Shown piece by piece: positions 15,582 through 24,330 of a DNA stretch of 64,000 bases; within the stretch, counting starts at the first letter, position 1; each line of letters starts with the position of its first letter. The notes beneath the pieces were generated by a model, which worked only from the letters and a program-made list of their open reading frames with translations, made no database searches and was not told the origin of the DNA. The stretch spans positions 124,001 to 188,000 of the forward strand of contig NZ_BSRQ01000017.1 in the NCBI RefSeq assembly GCF_030268685.1. Reading direction: 5' to 3'. The stretch comes from Microtetraspora sp. NBRC 13810. Lineage in GTDB: Bacteria > Actinomycetota > Actinomycetes > Streptosporangiales > Streptosporangiaceae. Position numbers and translations under genes: made by a program.

Positions 15582-17593
15582 TGGACCACTCCGGCCACCT
15601 CTGGCTACAGGGCGAGCGCTCCCGCGACAGTGCGGGGGCGCTCGGCCCGTGGGCGACCGGGCCGCTCGTGGTGGACGCGCATCGGCGGCTTCGCGGGCCG
15701 TACACGATGGCGGGGGCGATCCTGCACACGCTGGTGCCCGCCGCGCTGGAAAGTTCTCCGGAGCTGGTGGTGGCGCAACATCTGGCGATCCGGGCCGCCG
15801 CGCCCGACCTGCGGGACCGGGTGCCCGCCCGCTGGGAGGGGCTCGACGAGCGTCTCACCGACGACGAGCGGATCCTGGTGCCCGCGCCCCGCCGTACCCT
15901 GCGGATCGCCAACGGGATCGCGGAGTTCGTCGCGGCGTGCGTGCCGGAGGGCGGTGTCCTGGTCGTGCGGAACGCGCACGAGGCGGATGCCACCGACCGC
16001 GAACTGCTCGCGGTGCTGGTGCGCCGGGTGCCGCCGGAGCGGCTGACCGTGGTGGTCTGCGCGGCGGAGCCGCCTCCCGCGTGGTTCAACGGCCGGGTCG
16101 TGCACGCGCCCGCCCTGCCGGTGGAGCGTTCCGAAGCGGACGGCGCGGCGTATGTCGCGTCCGACGGCACCGACGACGACCCGCTGCTGCTGGCCGCCTA
16201 CGAGGCGCTGCCCCCCGAGGTGCGCGCCGAGTTGCACGACCGCAGGGCGGCGGAGCTGGAGGCGGGGCCGGCCTGGGCGCCGAGGCTGGGCGCCGTGCCG
16301 TTCCATCGGATGCGCGGCGGCGATCCGCACGGCGCGGGCGCCGAGGCGCTGTGGACCGCGACCGACCACTGCGTGCGCGAGGGATTCCTCGACGCGGTGA
16401 CCGAGCTCGGCCTGCGCGGCGTGGAGCTCGCCGAGGAGGGCTCTGACCTGTGGTGGCGGTTCGTCCAGCGCACGGCCACCGCGCTCGGCGGCCTGGTCAG
16501 GCACGAGGAGGCGCGTCGGCTGTGGGACCTCGCCAGGCGGGCGAGCCGCGACCCGGCGGTGCACGCGGCGGCGGCGTACGGCATCGCGATGCTGGACGCC
16601 CGGCATCCCGATCCGGCGCGCCGTGACCTGGACCGGGCGACGGCCTGGATCAACCAGGCGATCGCCATCTCCGACCTGCTGCCCGATCCGGCGGACCGGG
16701 CGTTCAAACTGGGCTTCGACCAGAACGGGCTGGCCCTGATCGAGTTGCGCAGGGGGCGCCCGCACGCCGCGCTGGAGCTGGTCGAGGCGGCGATCGAGCT
16801 GGCCGCCCGCGACCTGCCGCCCGGCAGGCACCTGTCCCATCGCATGGTGCTGCTGGCCAACCGCGGGCAGTTGCTCGCCAGGCAGGGGCGCACGAAGGAG
16901 GCGGTGGAGGACTACAACGCCGCGGTCGCGCTGGACCCCGCCTTCCCCGACCACTATCTGGACCGGGGCAACGTGCTCTTCCAGCTCGGGCTGCTGGAGG
17001 AGGCGCTGGCCGACTACGACTCCGCCCTGCGGCTGAGCCCGCCGCTGCCGGAGGGGCACTACAACCGGGCGATGCTGCGGGTCGCACTGGGCGAGTGGGA
17101 GATCGGGCTGGCCGAGCTGGACCGGGTGCTGGAGCTGGACCCCGGATACCTGGACGCCTACGTCAACCGGGCGGGCCTGCGCGCCATGGCCGGTCGCGGC
17201 GAGGAGGCGCGGGCCGATGTGCTGGCGGGGCTGGCGATCGACCCGGGCAACGCCTACCTGTGGTCGGTGCTCGGGCAGGTGGAGACGGCCGAGCGGCGTT
17301 ATCCGGAGGCGGAGGCGGCCTTCGACGCGGCGCTCGCGGCGGATCCCGAGCTGAGCGCGGCATGGGCGAACCGCGGCGTCATGCGCTTCGACGCGGGCGA
17401 CGTGCAGGGCGCGGTGGCCGACCTGACCCGGGCGATCGAGCTGGCCGGGCCGGACGAGCGCGCCGAGCTGTACTACAACCGGGCCACCGCCCTGCGGGTG
17501 CTCGGCAGGGTGGCGGACGCGGACCGGGATCTCCACCTGGCATATGACCTGAATCCGGATGACCCCGACATTAAACATGCCCTGGAGGAGTGA
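15581..17593 (+). CDS. Large protein with degenerate AAA/STAND-like N-terminus and C-terminal TPR repeats
   Basis: A 670-aa cytoplasmic protein. Around residues 125-150, VLVVRNAHEADATDRELLAVLVRRVPPERLTVVV looks like the Walker B/sensor part of LuxR-type STAND ATPases. No Walker A (GxxxxGKS/T) is present, so ATP hydrolysis is doubtful. From about residue 400 there are tandem TPR units, for example GRTKEAVEDYNAAVALDPAF, GLLEEALADYDSALRLSP, GEWEIGLAELDRVLELDP and RYPEAEAAFDAALAADPEL. TPRs bind peptides or partner proteins. ATG 15581 overlaps the stop of the 24-aa ORF; GTG 15578 is an alternative. Confidence 0.7.
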   Translation: MDHSGHLWLQGERSRDSAGALGPWATGPLVVDAHRRLRGPYTMAGAILHTLVPAALESSPELVVAQHLAIRAAAPDLRDRVPARWEGLDERLTDDERILVPAPRRTLRIANGIAEFVAACVPEGGVLVVRNAHEADATDRELLAVLVRRVPPERLTVVVCAAEPPPAWFNGRVVHAPALPVERSEADGAAYVASDGTDDDPLLLAAYEALPPEVRAELHDRRAAELEAGPAWAPRLGAVPFHRMRGGDPHGAGAEALWTATDHCVREGFLDAVTELGLRGVELAEEGSDLWWRFVQRTATALGGLVRHEEARRLWDLARRASRDPAVHAAAAYGIAMLDARHPDPARRDLDRATAWINQAIAISDLLPDPADRAFKLGFDQNGLALIELRRGRPHAALELVEAAIELAARDLPPGRHLSHRMVLLANRGQLLARQGRTKEAVEDYNAAVALDPAFPDHYLDRGNVLFQLGLLEEALADYDSALRLSPPLPEGHYNRAMLRVALGEWEIGLAELDRVLELDPGYLDAYVNRAGLRAMAGRGEEARADVLAGLAIDPGNAYLWSVLGQVETAERRYPEAEAAFDAALAADPELSAAWANRGVMRFDAGDVQGAVADLTRAIELAGPDERAELYYNRATALRVLGRVADADRDLHLAYDLNPDDPDIKHALEE

Positions 17594-17629
17594 TTCTTCC
17601 CCCCGCCGCAGGGCATGGAGCTGGGCTGA

Positions 17630-17673
17630 CTCCCGGAGGTAGAGAACCCTCCCCCGAGGACTTCCTCCGGGAG
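17630..17673. terminator. Terminator hairpin between convergent genes
   Basis: Perfect 10-bp arms ctcccggagg (17630-17639) and cctccgggag (17664-17673), just after the TPR gene stop. Related partly complementary sequence (actccggagg and cctaccggg) continues to about 17745, so a larger structure may stop transcription from both sides. Confidence 0.6.
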
Positions 17674-17749
17674 CCCCCATCCGGTGCACGATTCACGCCC
17701 CGGAGCGGATACCCCTTCCACTCCGGAGGATTTTCTCCTACCGGGCCTA

Positions 17750-18382
17750 TCAGCGTTTCATGGCGCCGTCGGCGATGGCGTCGGCCGCCTCCCCGATGGC
17801 CCTTCCCACTTTCTCCAGGCGGCTGGCGAGTTCGTGTTCTTTGAGGTTCTCCGCGGTGATCTCGCCGTCGAAGATGCGCGCGATCTCGTACTGGTACATC
17901 CGCCGGATGGTGCGCCCCGCCTTCTTCGCCTGCCGCGAGCCGTGCCCGACGGCGGACGACCCGGCGGCCAGGTCGCGGACCGTCTCCTCCAGCGCCTCGA
18001 TGCCCTCCACCACCTGGTCCAGCATCGCGGCGAACCGCCGCTCGCCGGGCACCCGGTAGAGGTAGGACTCCCGGACGAAGTCGCGCAGCGAGTCCAGCAC
18101 GTCGTCGATCGAACGGGACAGCCGGAAGAGGTCCTCCCGGTCGATCGGCGTCACCAGGGCGCCGGACAGCTCGGCCACCAACCGGGCCCGGCAGGTGTCG
18201 CCGAGGTGCTCGATCTCGCGCATCCGCTCGTGCGCCTCCGCCCGGCCGGTCTCGCCGGCGACCATCGCGATGGCCAGCGCCGCGCCCTCCCTGGTGGCCG
18301 CCAACTGGCCGGTCAGCGCCTCGGTGAGGACGTTGTCCATCCGCCCGGTCATCAGGTTCGTCACCCGTCTCAGCCGTTTCAC
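17750..18382 (-). CDS. DUF47-family (PhoU-like) phosphate transport accessory protein
   Basis: A 210-aa all-helical protein with conserved DUF47 features: MREIEHLGDTCRARLVAELSGALVTPIDREDLFRLSRSIDDVLDSLRDFV. In this family IDREDxxxLxxxIDDVLD is the hallmark, and PhoU-like members bind metal clusters. DUF47 proteins are nearly always encoded beside Pit transporters and tune phosphate uptake. The GTG start at 18382 overlaps the TGA of the Pit gene by four bases, so the two are translationally coupled. Confidence 0.88.
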   Translation of the reverse strand: MKRLRRVTNLMTGRMDNVLTEALTGQLAATREGAALAIAMVAGETGRAEAHERMREIEHLGDTCRARLVAELSGALVTPIDREDLFRLSRSIDDVLDSLRDFVRESYLYRVPGERRFAAMLDQVVEGIEALEETVRDLAAGSSAVGHGSRQAKKAGRTIRRMYQYEIARIFDGEITAENLKEHELASRLEKVGRAIGEAADAIADGAMKR

Positions 18383-19314
18383 GCGGTCACCCCCCGGACG
18401 GCGAGGGCGGCGGCACCGGCGACCAGGCCGCTCACCGGCAGTGTCAGCAGCCACGCCAGGAGGATCCGCGCGGTGGCCGGCCAGCGGATCCGCCGGGCGC
18501 TCTCGGACACGCCCGCGCCGATCAGCGCGCCGGCGAGGGCCTGCGTCATGCTGACCGGCGCCCCCGCCGCGGCGCAGCCGAGCACGGTGACGCCTCCGGC
18601 CACCTCGGCGGAGACCGCGTGCAACGGCCGGGACGCGATGATCTCCCGGCTCAGCGTACGGCCGGCCCGCGGCAGGCCGTACAGGGCGCCGAGGCCGAAC
18701 AGGACGGCGATCACGGCGCAGACGGTGAGCGGCGCGCCGGTGAAGCCGAGCGCCACCATGAAGACGGCGAGCATCTTCTGCCCGTCGTTGGCGCCGTAGG
18801 CCAGGCACTGGAGGGCGAAGCCCCAGCGATGCCAGGCGGGCAGGGTGGCGCCGGTGGCCAGCAGGATCAGCATCCTGCGCACCAGGACGGCCACCAGGGC
18901 TCCGGCGAACGGCGCGGCCAGGCCCACCACCAGGACGAACGTCACACCGCCCGGCGAGACCGGCAGGTCCCAGCCGAGGGCGGCGCCGGTGACCGCGCCC
19001 ACGATGGCCAGCGTCAGGCTGGTCGGCCACCCCCGGTCGTTGAGCACGGTGACGACGGCGATGGCCGCCAGCACCGCGATCGCCATGGCGGCCCGCCCGT
19101 GCGCGCCCTGCAGGGACGCCAGCCGGGAGGTGAACGTCGTCGCCACCATGGCGGTGACCAGCGGGACGAAGGCGACGGCGGCCATCAGGCCGAGCAGTCC
19201 GAAGAAGGGGCGCAGCCGGGGCACCTTCATACCGGTGCCGAGCACGGCGCCACCGTCGTTGATGCCGGTGACGACCGCGAAGAGACCGGCGAGCGCCACC
19301 AGCGAAAGGGTCAT
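18379..19314 (-). CDS. Inorganic phosphate transporter, Pit family
   Basis: A 311-aa membrane protein with about 8-10 helices. Two inverted-repeat signature segments are present: GLFAVVTGINDGGAVLG near the N-terminus and LAYGANDGQKMLAVFMVAL in the middle. These are the GxNDG motifs of Pit carriers, which import metal-phosphate with protons. The start at 19314 is chosen because aggggacg precedes it and the first helix begins at once; upstream in-frame starts (19344, 19368) would add a polar extension. It is translated together with the DUF47 gene. Confidence 0.87.
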   Translation of the reverse strand: MTLSLVALAGLFAVVTGINDGGAVLGTGMKVPRLRPFFGLLGLMAAVAFVPLVTAMVATTFTSRLASLQGAHGRAAMAIAVLAAIAVVTVLNDRGWPTSLTLAIVGAVTGAALGWDLPVSPGGVTFVLVVGLAAPFAGALVAVLVRRMLILLATGATLPAWHRWGFALQCLAYGANDGQKMLAVFMVALGFTGAPLTVCAVIAVLFGLGALYGLPRAGRTLSREIIASRPLHAVSAEVAGGVTVLGCAAAGAPVSMTQALAGALIGAGVSESARRIRWPATARILLAWLLTLPVSGLVAGAAALAVRGVTA

Positions 19315-19486
19315 CGTCCCCTGCGCCACCTTGAAAGTGAACATTTCGTGAACAGTTCGATGGTGCACACCTACCCAAGATCCAGCGAATCATGGGGGAG
19401 GGGATCGGGTGAGGAACCGTGCACCGGCTTCCGGGCGCTGTAATCTGCGCAGTGCGTGTAATGAACGAGGAGTGGGTGAGCGACCC

Positions 19487-20335
19487 GTGGCAGCCGAGTA
19501 CGTCCTGACGATGTCCTGTCCCGACCGGCCCGGCGTGGTCGCCGCGGTCTCAGGGCTGCTGGCGGCGCACGGGTGCAACATCACCGAGAGCCAGCAGTTC
19601 GGCGACCGGGTGGCCGACCGGTTCTTCATGCGGGTGCAGTTCGTCTCCGGGCTGCCGGCCGACGACCTCAGCGCCGCCTTCGCCGCGCTCGCCCCGGAAC
19701 TGGCCATGGAGTTCAGGCTGCGCGACCTGTCGGTCCGGCCGCGCGTGCTGGTCATGGTCAGCAAGCTCGGCCACTGCCTGAACGACCTGCTCTACCGGGT
19801 GCGCTCCGGGCTGCTCGACATCGAGATCGTCGCCGTGGTGTCCAACCACCCCGACCTGCGGCCGCTCACGCAGTCCTACGGCATCGACTACCACCACCTG
19901 CCGGTCACGACGGGGACCAAGCCGCGGCAGGAGGCCGAGGTGCTCACACTGGTCGAGCACTACCAGGCCGACCTGGTGGTGCTCGCCCGGTACATGCAGG
20001 TGCTGTCGGAGGACCTGTGCGCCAAGCTGGCCGGACAGGTGATCAACATCCACCACTCGTTCCTGCCGTCCTTCAAGGGCGCCAAGCCCTACCACCAGGC
20101 GTTCTCCCGCGGGGTGAAGCTGATCGGCGCCACCGCGCACTACGTGACCCCGGAGCTGGACGAGGGGCCGATCATCGAGCAGGAGGTCGCCAGGGTGAAC
20201 CACACCCACTCGGCCGAGGACCTCGCCGCGATGGGCCGCGACCTGGAGTGCCAGGCCCTCGCCCGCGCCGTCAGGTGGCACGCCGAGCAGCGCATCCTGC
20301 TCGACGGCCACAAGACCATCATCTTCCCCCGATGA
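19487..20335 (+). CDS. purU: Formyltetrahydrofolate deformylase PurU
   Basis: A 282-aa cytoplasmic enzyme that hydrolyses 10-formyl-THF to formate and THF, balancing one-carbon pools and feeding PurT-type purine synthesis. The N-terminal ACT domain is VLTMSCPDRPGVVAAVSGLLAAHGCNITESQQF. The catalytic domain has VVSNHPDLRPL, LARYMQVLSEDLC, INIHHSFLPSFKGAKPYHQAFSRGVKLIGATAHYV and the catalytic Asp in ELDEGPIIEQ. Length matches E. coli PurU (280 aa). GTG 19487 is preferred over the upstream frame because the conserved protein starts there. Confidence 0.95.
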   Translation: MAAEYVLTMSCPDRPGVVAAVSGLLAAHGCNITESQQFGDRVADRFFMRVQFVSGLPADDLSAAFAALAPELAMEFRLRDLSVRPRVLVMVSKLGHCLNDLLYRVRSGLLDIEIVAVVSNHPDLRPLTQSYGIDYHHLPVTTGTKPRQEAEVLTLVEHYQADLVVLARYMQVLSEDLCAKLAGQVINIHHSFLPSFKGAKPYHQAFSRGVKLIGATAHYVTPELDEGPIIEQEVARVNHTHSAEDLAAMGRDLECQALARAVRWHAEQRILLDGHKTIIFPR

Positions 20336-20342
20336 CGCGCGG

Positions 20343-22406
20343 CTAGATCGCCAGGCCGGTGTGCTCGGCGAGGAAGGTGAGCTGGTCGGCGGCGAGGTCC
20401 ACCGACCGGCTCACGGCGCGGGCGCCGTGGCCCACCTCCATCTCGTTGCGCAGCAGGATCGGCCGGTCGGCCGCCTGGGCGTGCTGGAGCGCGGCGCACA
20501 TCTTCCAGGCGTGCAGCGGGTGCACCCGGGTGTCGGACTGGAAGACCGTGAACAGCGTCGCCGGGTAGGAGACGCCCTCCCTGACGTGGTGGTAAGGGGA
20601 GTAGGACAGCAGCCAGCCGAGCTCCTCCGGGACGTCGGCCGAGCCGTACTCGACGTTCCACGTGGCACCGAGGCCGAACTTCTCGTAGCGCACCATGTCG
20701 AGCAGCGGGGCCGAGCAGACCACCGCCGCGTAGAGCTCCGGGCGCTGGGTGAGCGCCGCGCCGACGAGGAGGCCGCCGTTGGACCCGCCGGAGATGCCGA
20801 GCATCTCCGAGCCGGTCACGCCGGTGGCGATCAGGTGCTCGGCCGCCGCGTGCAGGTCGTCGAACACGTTCTGCTTGTTGGCCAGCATGCCCGCGCGGTG
20901 CCACTCCTCGCCCTGCTCGCCGCCGCCGCGCAACTGGGCGATGGCGTAGACACCGCCCGCCTCCACCCAGCTCAGGATGGAGGCGGAGTAACCCGGCGTC
21001 ATCGCGATGCCGAAACCGCCGTAGCCGTACAGGATGGTCGGGCGGGGGCCGGTCAGGTCGGGGCGGGAGATGACCAGCATGTGCACCTCCGTGCCGTCCG
21101 CCGAGCGGTAGGTGACCTGCTCGGTGCGCACAGGGGGCACCTCGACGGCGCCGGGGGAGGCGGCCCAGAGGGTGGTCTCCCCGGTGCGCGCGTCGTAGTG
21201 CTGGATGGTGGCGGGGGTCGTGTTGTCCGCGTAGCCGAACCACGCCTCGTGGCCGCCTTCGGGACGCTCGATGAGGCCGCCGATCGTGCCGAGGCCCGGC
21301 GTGGGCACCTCGCCGATCCGCTCGCCGGTCACCAGGTCGTGCACCGTGATCTCGCTGATCGCGTGCCTGGTCCAGGCGACGAGCATGACCGGGCGGTCCA
21401 GCGCGTCGAGGATCGCGAAGTCGGACAGGACGGCCTCGGGGTCCTCCGGGATCAGCTCCCGCCAGCTCTCGAAGCCGGGCTCGGCTGGATCGGTCACGCA
21501 CACCTTGCCGCGCGGCGCGTCGCGGTCGGAGTAGACATAGAGGCGGCCGTCACGGCCGAAGAACAGCGCGGTCTGGGCGTCGACGTCCTGCTGCACGCTG
21601 ATCAGCTCGGGCTGTCCCGCCGGGGAGGCGGCCAGGTCGGCCACCCACAGGTCGTTGCGCGGCGCGGTGCCGCGGGAGGCCGAGATCGTCAGCCACCGGC
21701 CGTCCCTGGAGACCGAGACGCCGTAGTAGTTGGTCTTCTCCCGGTCGGCCCCGAAGATCATCACGTCGTCGTCCGGCGACGCGCCGACCCGGTGCAGGTA
21801 GACGCGGCGGTGGAACTGCTCCTCACCCTCGGGCACCTGCCCCGGGGCGAGCCTGCGCACGTAGTAGTAGGACTCGCCGCCGGGCAGCCAGGCGACCGGC
21901 GAGTAACGGCAGCGGTCGATCGGCCCCTCGACCCGCTCACCGGACGCGACGTCCATCACATAGAGCATCGACTCCTCGTCACCGCCCACCGAGATCTGGT
22001 AGGCCAGCAGGCGTCCCTCCTTGTCCGGCTGCCACGAGTCGAGCGTGGTCAGGCCGCTCGGGTCGAGGGCCATCGGGTCGATCAGCGCCCGCTCCTCGCC
22101 GCCGGGATCCACGGTGTAGAGCACGGCGTGCTCCTGCTCCGGGGTGCGCCTGGTGAAGAACCTGCGCTCCCCGCGCCACACCGGCGTGCCGATGGAGCCG
22201 GACCTGAGCAGCTCGGCGATCCGCTCCTTGAACCGGGGACTCCGGTGCAGGGTGGCCTTGAGCAACTCATCCTGTGAGTTCAGCCACTCCTTGGTGGCCG
22301 GGTCGTCGGGGTCCTCCAGCCAGCGGTAGGGGTCGGGCACCACGGTGCCGTGCAGGTCGTCGCTGGTGTCACCCCGGTGGGCCGGCGGATAAGGCAGTCG
22401 CGTCAT
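20343..22406 (-). CDS. Prolyl oligopeptidase-family serine peptidase (S9A)
   Basis: A 687-aa cytoplasmic peptidase cleaving short peptides after proline. The N-terminal beta-propeller begins [41 protein letters not shown], a hallmark of S9A. The alpha/beta hydrolase domain has [16 protein letters not shown], nucleophile S542 in GISGGSNGG, the Asp in [15 protein letters not shown] and the His in EVGHGARA. No signal peptide is seen. ATG 22406 is selected because conserved sequence begins there. It converges on purU with a 7-bp gap. Confidence 0.94.
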   Translation of the reverse strand: MTRLPYPPAHRGDTSDDLHGTVVPDPYRWLEDPDDPATKEWLNSQDELLKATLHRSPRFKERIAELLRSGSIGTPVWRGERRFFTRRTPEQEHAVLYTVDPGGEERALIDPMALDPSGLTTLDSWQPDKEGRLLAYQISVGGDEESMLYVMDVASGERVEGPIDRCRYSPVAWLPGGESYYYVRRLAPGQVPEGEEQFHRRVYLHRVGASPDDDVMIFGADREKTNYYGVSVSRDGRWLTISASRGTAPRNDLWVADLAASPAGQPELISVQQDVDAQTALFFGRDGRLYVYSDRDAPRGKVCVTDPAEPGFESWRELIPEDPEAVLSDFAILDALDRPVMLVAWTRHAISEITVHDLVTGERIGEVPTPGLGTIGGLIERPEGGHEAWFGYADNTTPATIQHYDARTGETTLWAASPGAVEVPPVRTEQVTYRSADGTEVHMLVISRPDLTGPRPTILYGYGGFGIAMTPGYSASILSWVEAGGVYAIAQLRGGGEQGEEWHRAGMLANKQNVFDDLHAAAEHLIATGVTGSEMLGISGGSNGGLLVGAALTQRPELYAAVVCSAPLLDMVRYEKFGLGATWNVEYGSADVPEELGWLLSYSPYHHVREGVSYPATLFTVFQSDTRVHPLHAWKMCAALQHAQAADRPILLRNEMEVGHGARAVSRSVDLAADQLTFLAEHTGLAI

Positions 22407-22475
22407 GACCCGAACCCTACATTCGCGGTGCCCGCGCAAAGCCGTGCCAGGAGGCTGTTGTGGACCGGAGTAAAG

Positions 22476-22722
22476 ATGAGCCAGGGCGGGGATAAGAGAG
22501 ATCAGCGACTTCCGTCATTCCGGCTGGGCGTTATGGAGTGGCGGAAAAGCATGGACAAACGCCAAACTGGGTGGAGGACGGTGCCGTGGTGACCATCCGC
22601 TGGACCGTCCGGCGGAGGTGCCTGTGACCGAAACATCCGGGCCCCAAGAGAGCGGGCCACAACCCGGGTCGTGCCTCGGCGCGACCCTTGACACGGCGCT
22701 GCGAGCGGGAGAGGCCCGCTGA
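22476..22722 (+). other. Chain of three tiny overlapping ORFs ahead of the HNH gene
   Basis: Three short frames follow one another with GTGA overlaps. They are 22476-22592 (38 aa, starts MSQGGDKRDQRLPS, ggag upstream), 22589-22627 (12 aa) and 22624-22722 (32 aa, starts MTETSGPQESG, ggagg six bases upstream). The last stop overlaps the HNH start as TGATG. Such chaining could couple translation, but high GC makes chance overlaps common. None resembles a known protein. Confidence 0.3.
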
Positions 22723-23231
22723 TGCGCCAGGTACTACTGCTCAATGCCACCTTCGAGCCTCTGACCACGCTCTCGTTGCACCGGGCCGTCGTGCTGGTGC
22801 TCAGGGAGAAGGCCGACGTGATCCATCGGGACGGGCGCGGCGCCGTGCTGCGTTCGGCCAGCCGTACGGTGGACGTGCCGTCGGTGATCAGGCTCAGAAG
22901 ATATGTCCGAATCCCCTACCGGTCCCGGATCCCGCTCACGCGCGCGGCACTGATGCGCCGTGACGACTTCCGCTGCGCCTACTGCGGCCAGCGGGCCGAG
23001 ACCATCGACCATGTCCTCCCGCGCTCGCGGGGCGGCACGCACACGTGGGAGAACTGCGTCGCCTCCTGCATGACGTGCAACCACCGCAAGGCCGACAAGT
23101 TGCTGGACGAACTGGGGTGGTCGCTGCGCGTCGCCCCGGTGGTGCCACGAGGCGCCCACTGGCGGCTCATCGGCGCACAGCTGATCGGTGACCCGCAGTG
23201 GGCGCCCTACCTAGAGGAGACCGCGGCCTAG
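22722..23231 (+). CDS. HNH endonuclease
   Basis: A 169-aa protein of the actinobacterial HNH type. The N-terminus VLLLNATFEPLTTLSLHRAVVLVLREKADVI is conserved in this family. The nuclease part is RCAYCGQRAETIDHVLPRSRGGTHTWENCVASCMTCNHRKAD, giving the H-N-H triad and two CxxC pairs for zinc. The family cuts DNA with a divalent metal; its role in actinomycetes is not established. ATG 22722 overlaps the stop of a 32-aa frame. A hairpin terminator follows. Confidence 0.92.
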   Translation: MRQVLLLNATFEPLTTLSLHRAVVLVLREKADVIHRDGRGAVLRSASRTVDVPSVIRLRRYVRIPYRSRIPLTRAALMRRDDFRCAYCGQRAETIDHVLPRSRGGTHTWENCVASCMTCNHRKADKLLDELGWSLRVAPVVPRGAHWRLIGAQLIGDPQWAPYLEETAA

Positions 23232-23265
23232 CCTCGCAAGCTCGACCGTGGACCAGGACGGGTAG

Positions 23266-23296
23266 CGGGCCGTGGAGTTCCGAGCTCCACGGCCCG
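23266..23296 (+). terminator. Terminator after the HNH gene
   Basis: Perfect 12-bp arms cgggccgtggag and ctccacggcccg enclose a 7-base loop, 35 bp after the stop codon. Confidence 0.85.
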
Positions 23297-23347
23297 TCGC
23301 CACGCCGGACCCCTGGCGTCTTGCCGGGGCGGGAGTATCCTTCAGCC

Positions 23348-23563
23348 ATGCCTCGTTACGACTTCCGATGCCGGGCCTGCGGTGACACCTTCGAGGTGAG
23401 CAGGCCGATGGCGCAGGCGGGCGACCCCGCGTCCTGCCCCCAGGGCCACGGCGACACCGTCAAGTTGCTCTCGACCGTGGCCGTGACCGGCGGCGGAGCG
23501 GCCCAGGCGCCCACGGGCGGCGGTGGCGGCGGCGGTTGCTGCGGGGGCGGCTGCTGCGGTTGA
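23348..23563 (+). CDS. FmdB-family zinc ribbon protein
   Basis: A 71-aa protein starting MPRYDFRCRACGDTFEVSRPMAQAGDP with the FmdB CxxC knuckle; the second half of the site is CPQGHGDTVKLLS, where His probably replaces one Cys. The tail is Gly-rich and ends in Cys clusters (CCGGGCCG), as in many actinobacterial members. FmdB proteins are putative regulators named from the formamidase locus; the true role is unknown. No amidase gene is adjacent. Confidence 0.85.
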   Translation: MPRYDFRCRACGDTFEVSRPMAQAGDPASCPQGHGDTVKLLSTVAVTGGGAAQAPTGGGGGGGCCGGGCCG

Positions 23564-23647
23564 ACGGGCCGCGGGGGCCTCGCGTGACGGTGTGACAATC
23601 GAGCACGTGTTCTGAAAAATGTCAGTGCCGCGGGCTATTCTTTACCT

Positions 23648-24133
23648 ATGGCTAACGTCATTACGGCCCCTGCCCGCTCCCTGACGACCGCCGAGATCGC
23701 TGCCCTCGCCCTCTCCCTCGCCCACCTGGGCTCCGGACCGCAGTCGATCACCGCTCGGCGTGGCCTGCGCCACGCGTTCGAGCACCTCCCCGTTGACGAC
23801 GACGTCATCGCCGCCACCCTCGCGACCCTCACCGCCCCGCTGCCCGACGACGTCGCGGAGCGCGCCCGGCTCATCGCCGACGCGATCACCGGCAGGCTCG
23901 TGATCCGCCTGCACTACCGTGACGTGGCCCAGCGCGTCTCCGCGCGCGAGGTGGACCCGGTGACCTGCCTGGTCCACCGCGAATACTGGTATCTCGTGGG
24001 CATGTGCCGGCTGCGGCGCGCCATCCGCGCCTTCCGGTTCGACCGGATCATCGCGGTCGAGCCCACCACGATTCCCGCCCGCCCGCACATGGCCGAGCGC
24101 TACCTGCCCTTCCAGCGCCGCAAGGCCGCCTGA
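23648..24133 (+). CDS. WYL-domain protein without a DNA-binding domain
   Basis: A 161-aa soluble protein. The second half, RLVIRLHYRDVAQRVSAREVDPVTCLVHREYWYLVGMCRLRRAIRAFRFDRIIAVEP, is a WYL domain (here YWYLVG with R-x-FRFDRI). WYL domains sense ligands such as single-stranded nucleic acid and regulate transcription or defence systems. Unlike typical WYL regulators it has no recognisable helix-turn-helix; the first 70 residues are only helical. The start has a TATTCT box about ten bases before the ATG, so the transcript may be almost leaderless. A terminator follows. Confidence 0.82.
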   Translation: MANVITAPARSLTTAEIAALALSLAHLGSGPQSITARRGLRHAFEHLPVDDDVIAATLATLTAPLPDDVAERARLIADAITGRLVIRLHYRDVAQRVSAREVDPVTCLVHREYWYLVGMCRLRRAIRAFRFDRIIAVEPTTIPARPHMAERYLPFQRRKAA

Positions 24134-24143
24134 CTCCGCGTCC

Positions 24144-24173
24144 CGCCCCGTGGCTGCGCCGTGCCACGGGGCG
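24144..24173 (+). terminator. Terminator after the WYL gene
   Basis: Perfect 11-bp arms cgccccgtggc and gccacggggcg with an 8-base loop, starting 10 bp after the stop codon. Confidence 0.8.
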
Positions 24174-24330
24174 GCTGGTCCACCGGCCTGTCCTGCCGGC
24201 GGCGGCCGGGGGAACGCCGGGTGAGCGCTTCGTGAACATGCCAACATCTGTGGGGATATTTAGCTTTATGTGACTTATGTTGCGCCTACCCTGTCATTGC
24301 CCATTTTGTGGTGATTTGGGGGGTGATCGG

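Noticed and set aside
20361-22277. A 638-codon plus-strand open frame opposite the prolyl oligopeptidase
   Set aside because: It mirrors codon positions of the real S9 gene, is rich in Gly/Arg/Val/Leu without motifs, and the minus-strand protein has all catalytic residues.
22350-22592. 80-codon frame overlapping the start of the prolyl oligopeptidase gene
   Set aside because: Only its last 38 codons have a possible ribosome binding site; the rest overlaps the start of the minus-strand gene and shows no motif.
24275-24293. Iron box (IdeR/DmdR type) before efeO
   Set aside because: ttatgttgcgcctaccctg shares only scattered positions with the consensus and is not palindromic, so it was not listed.
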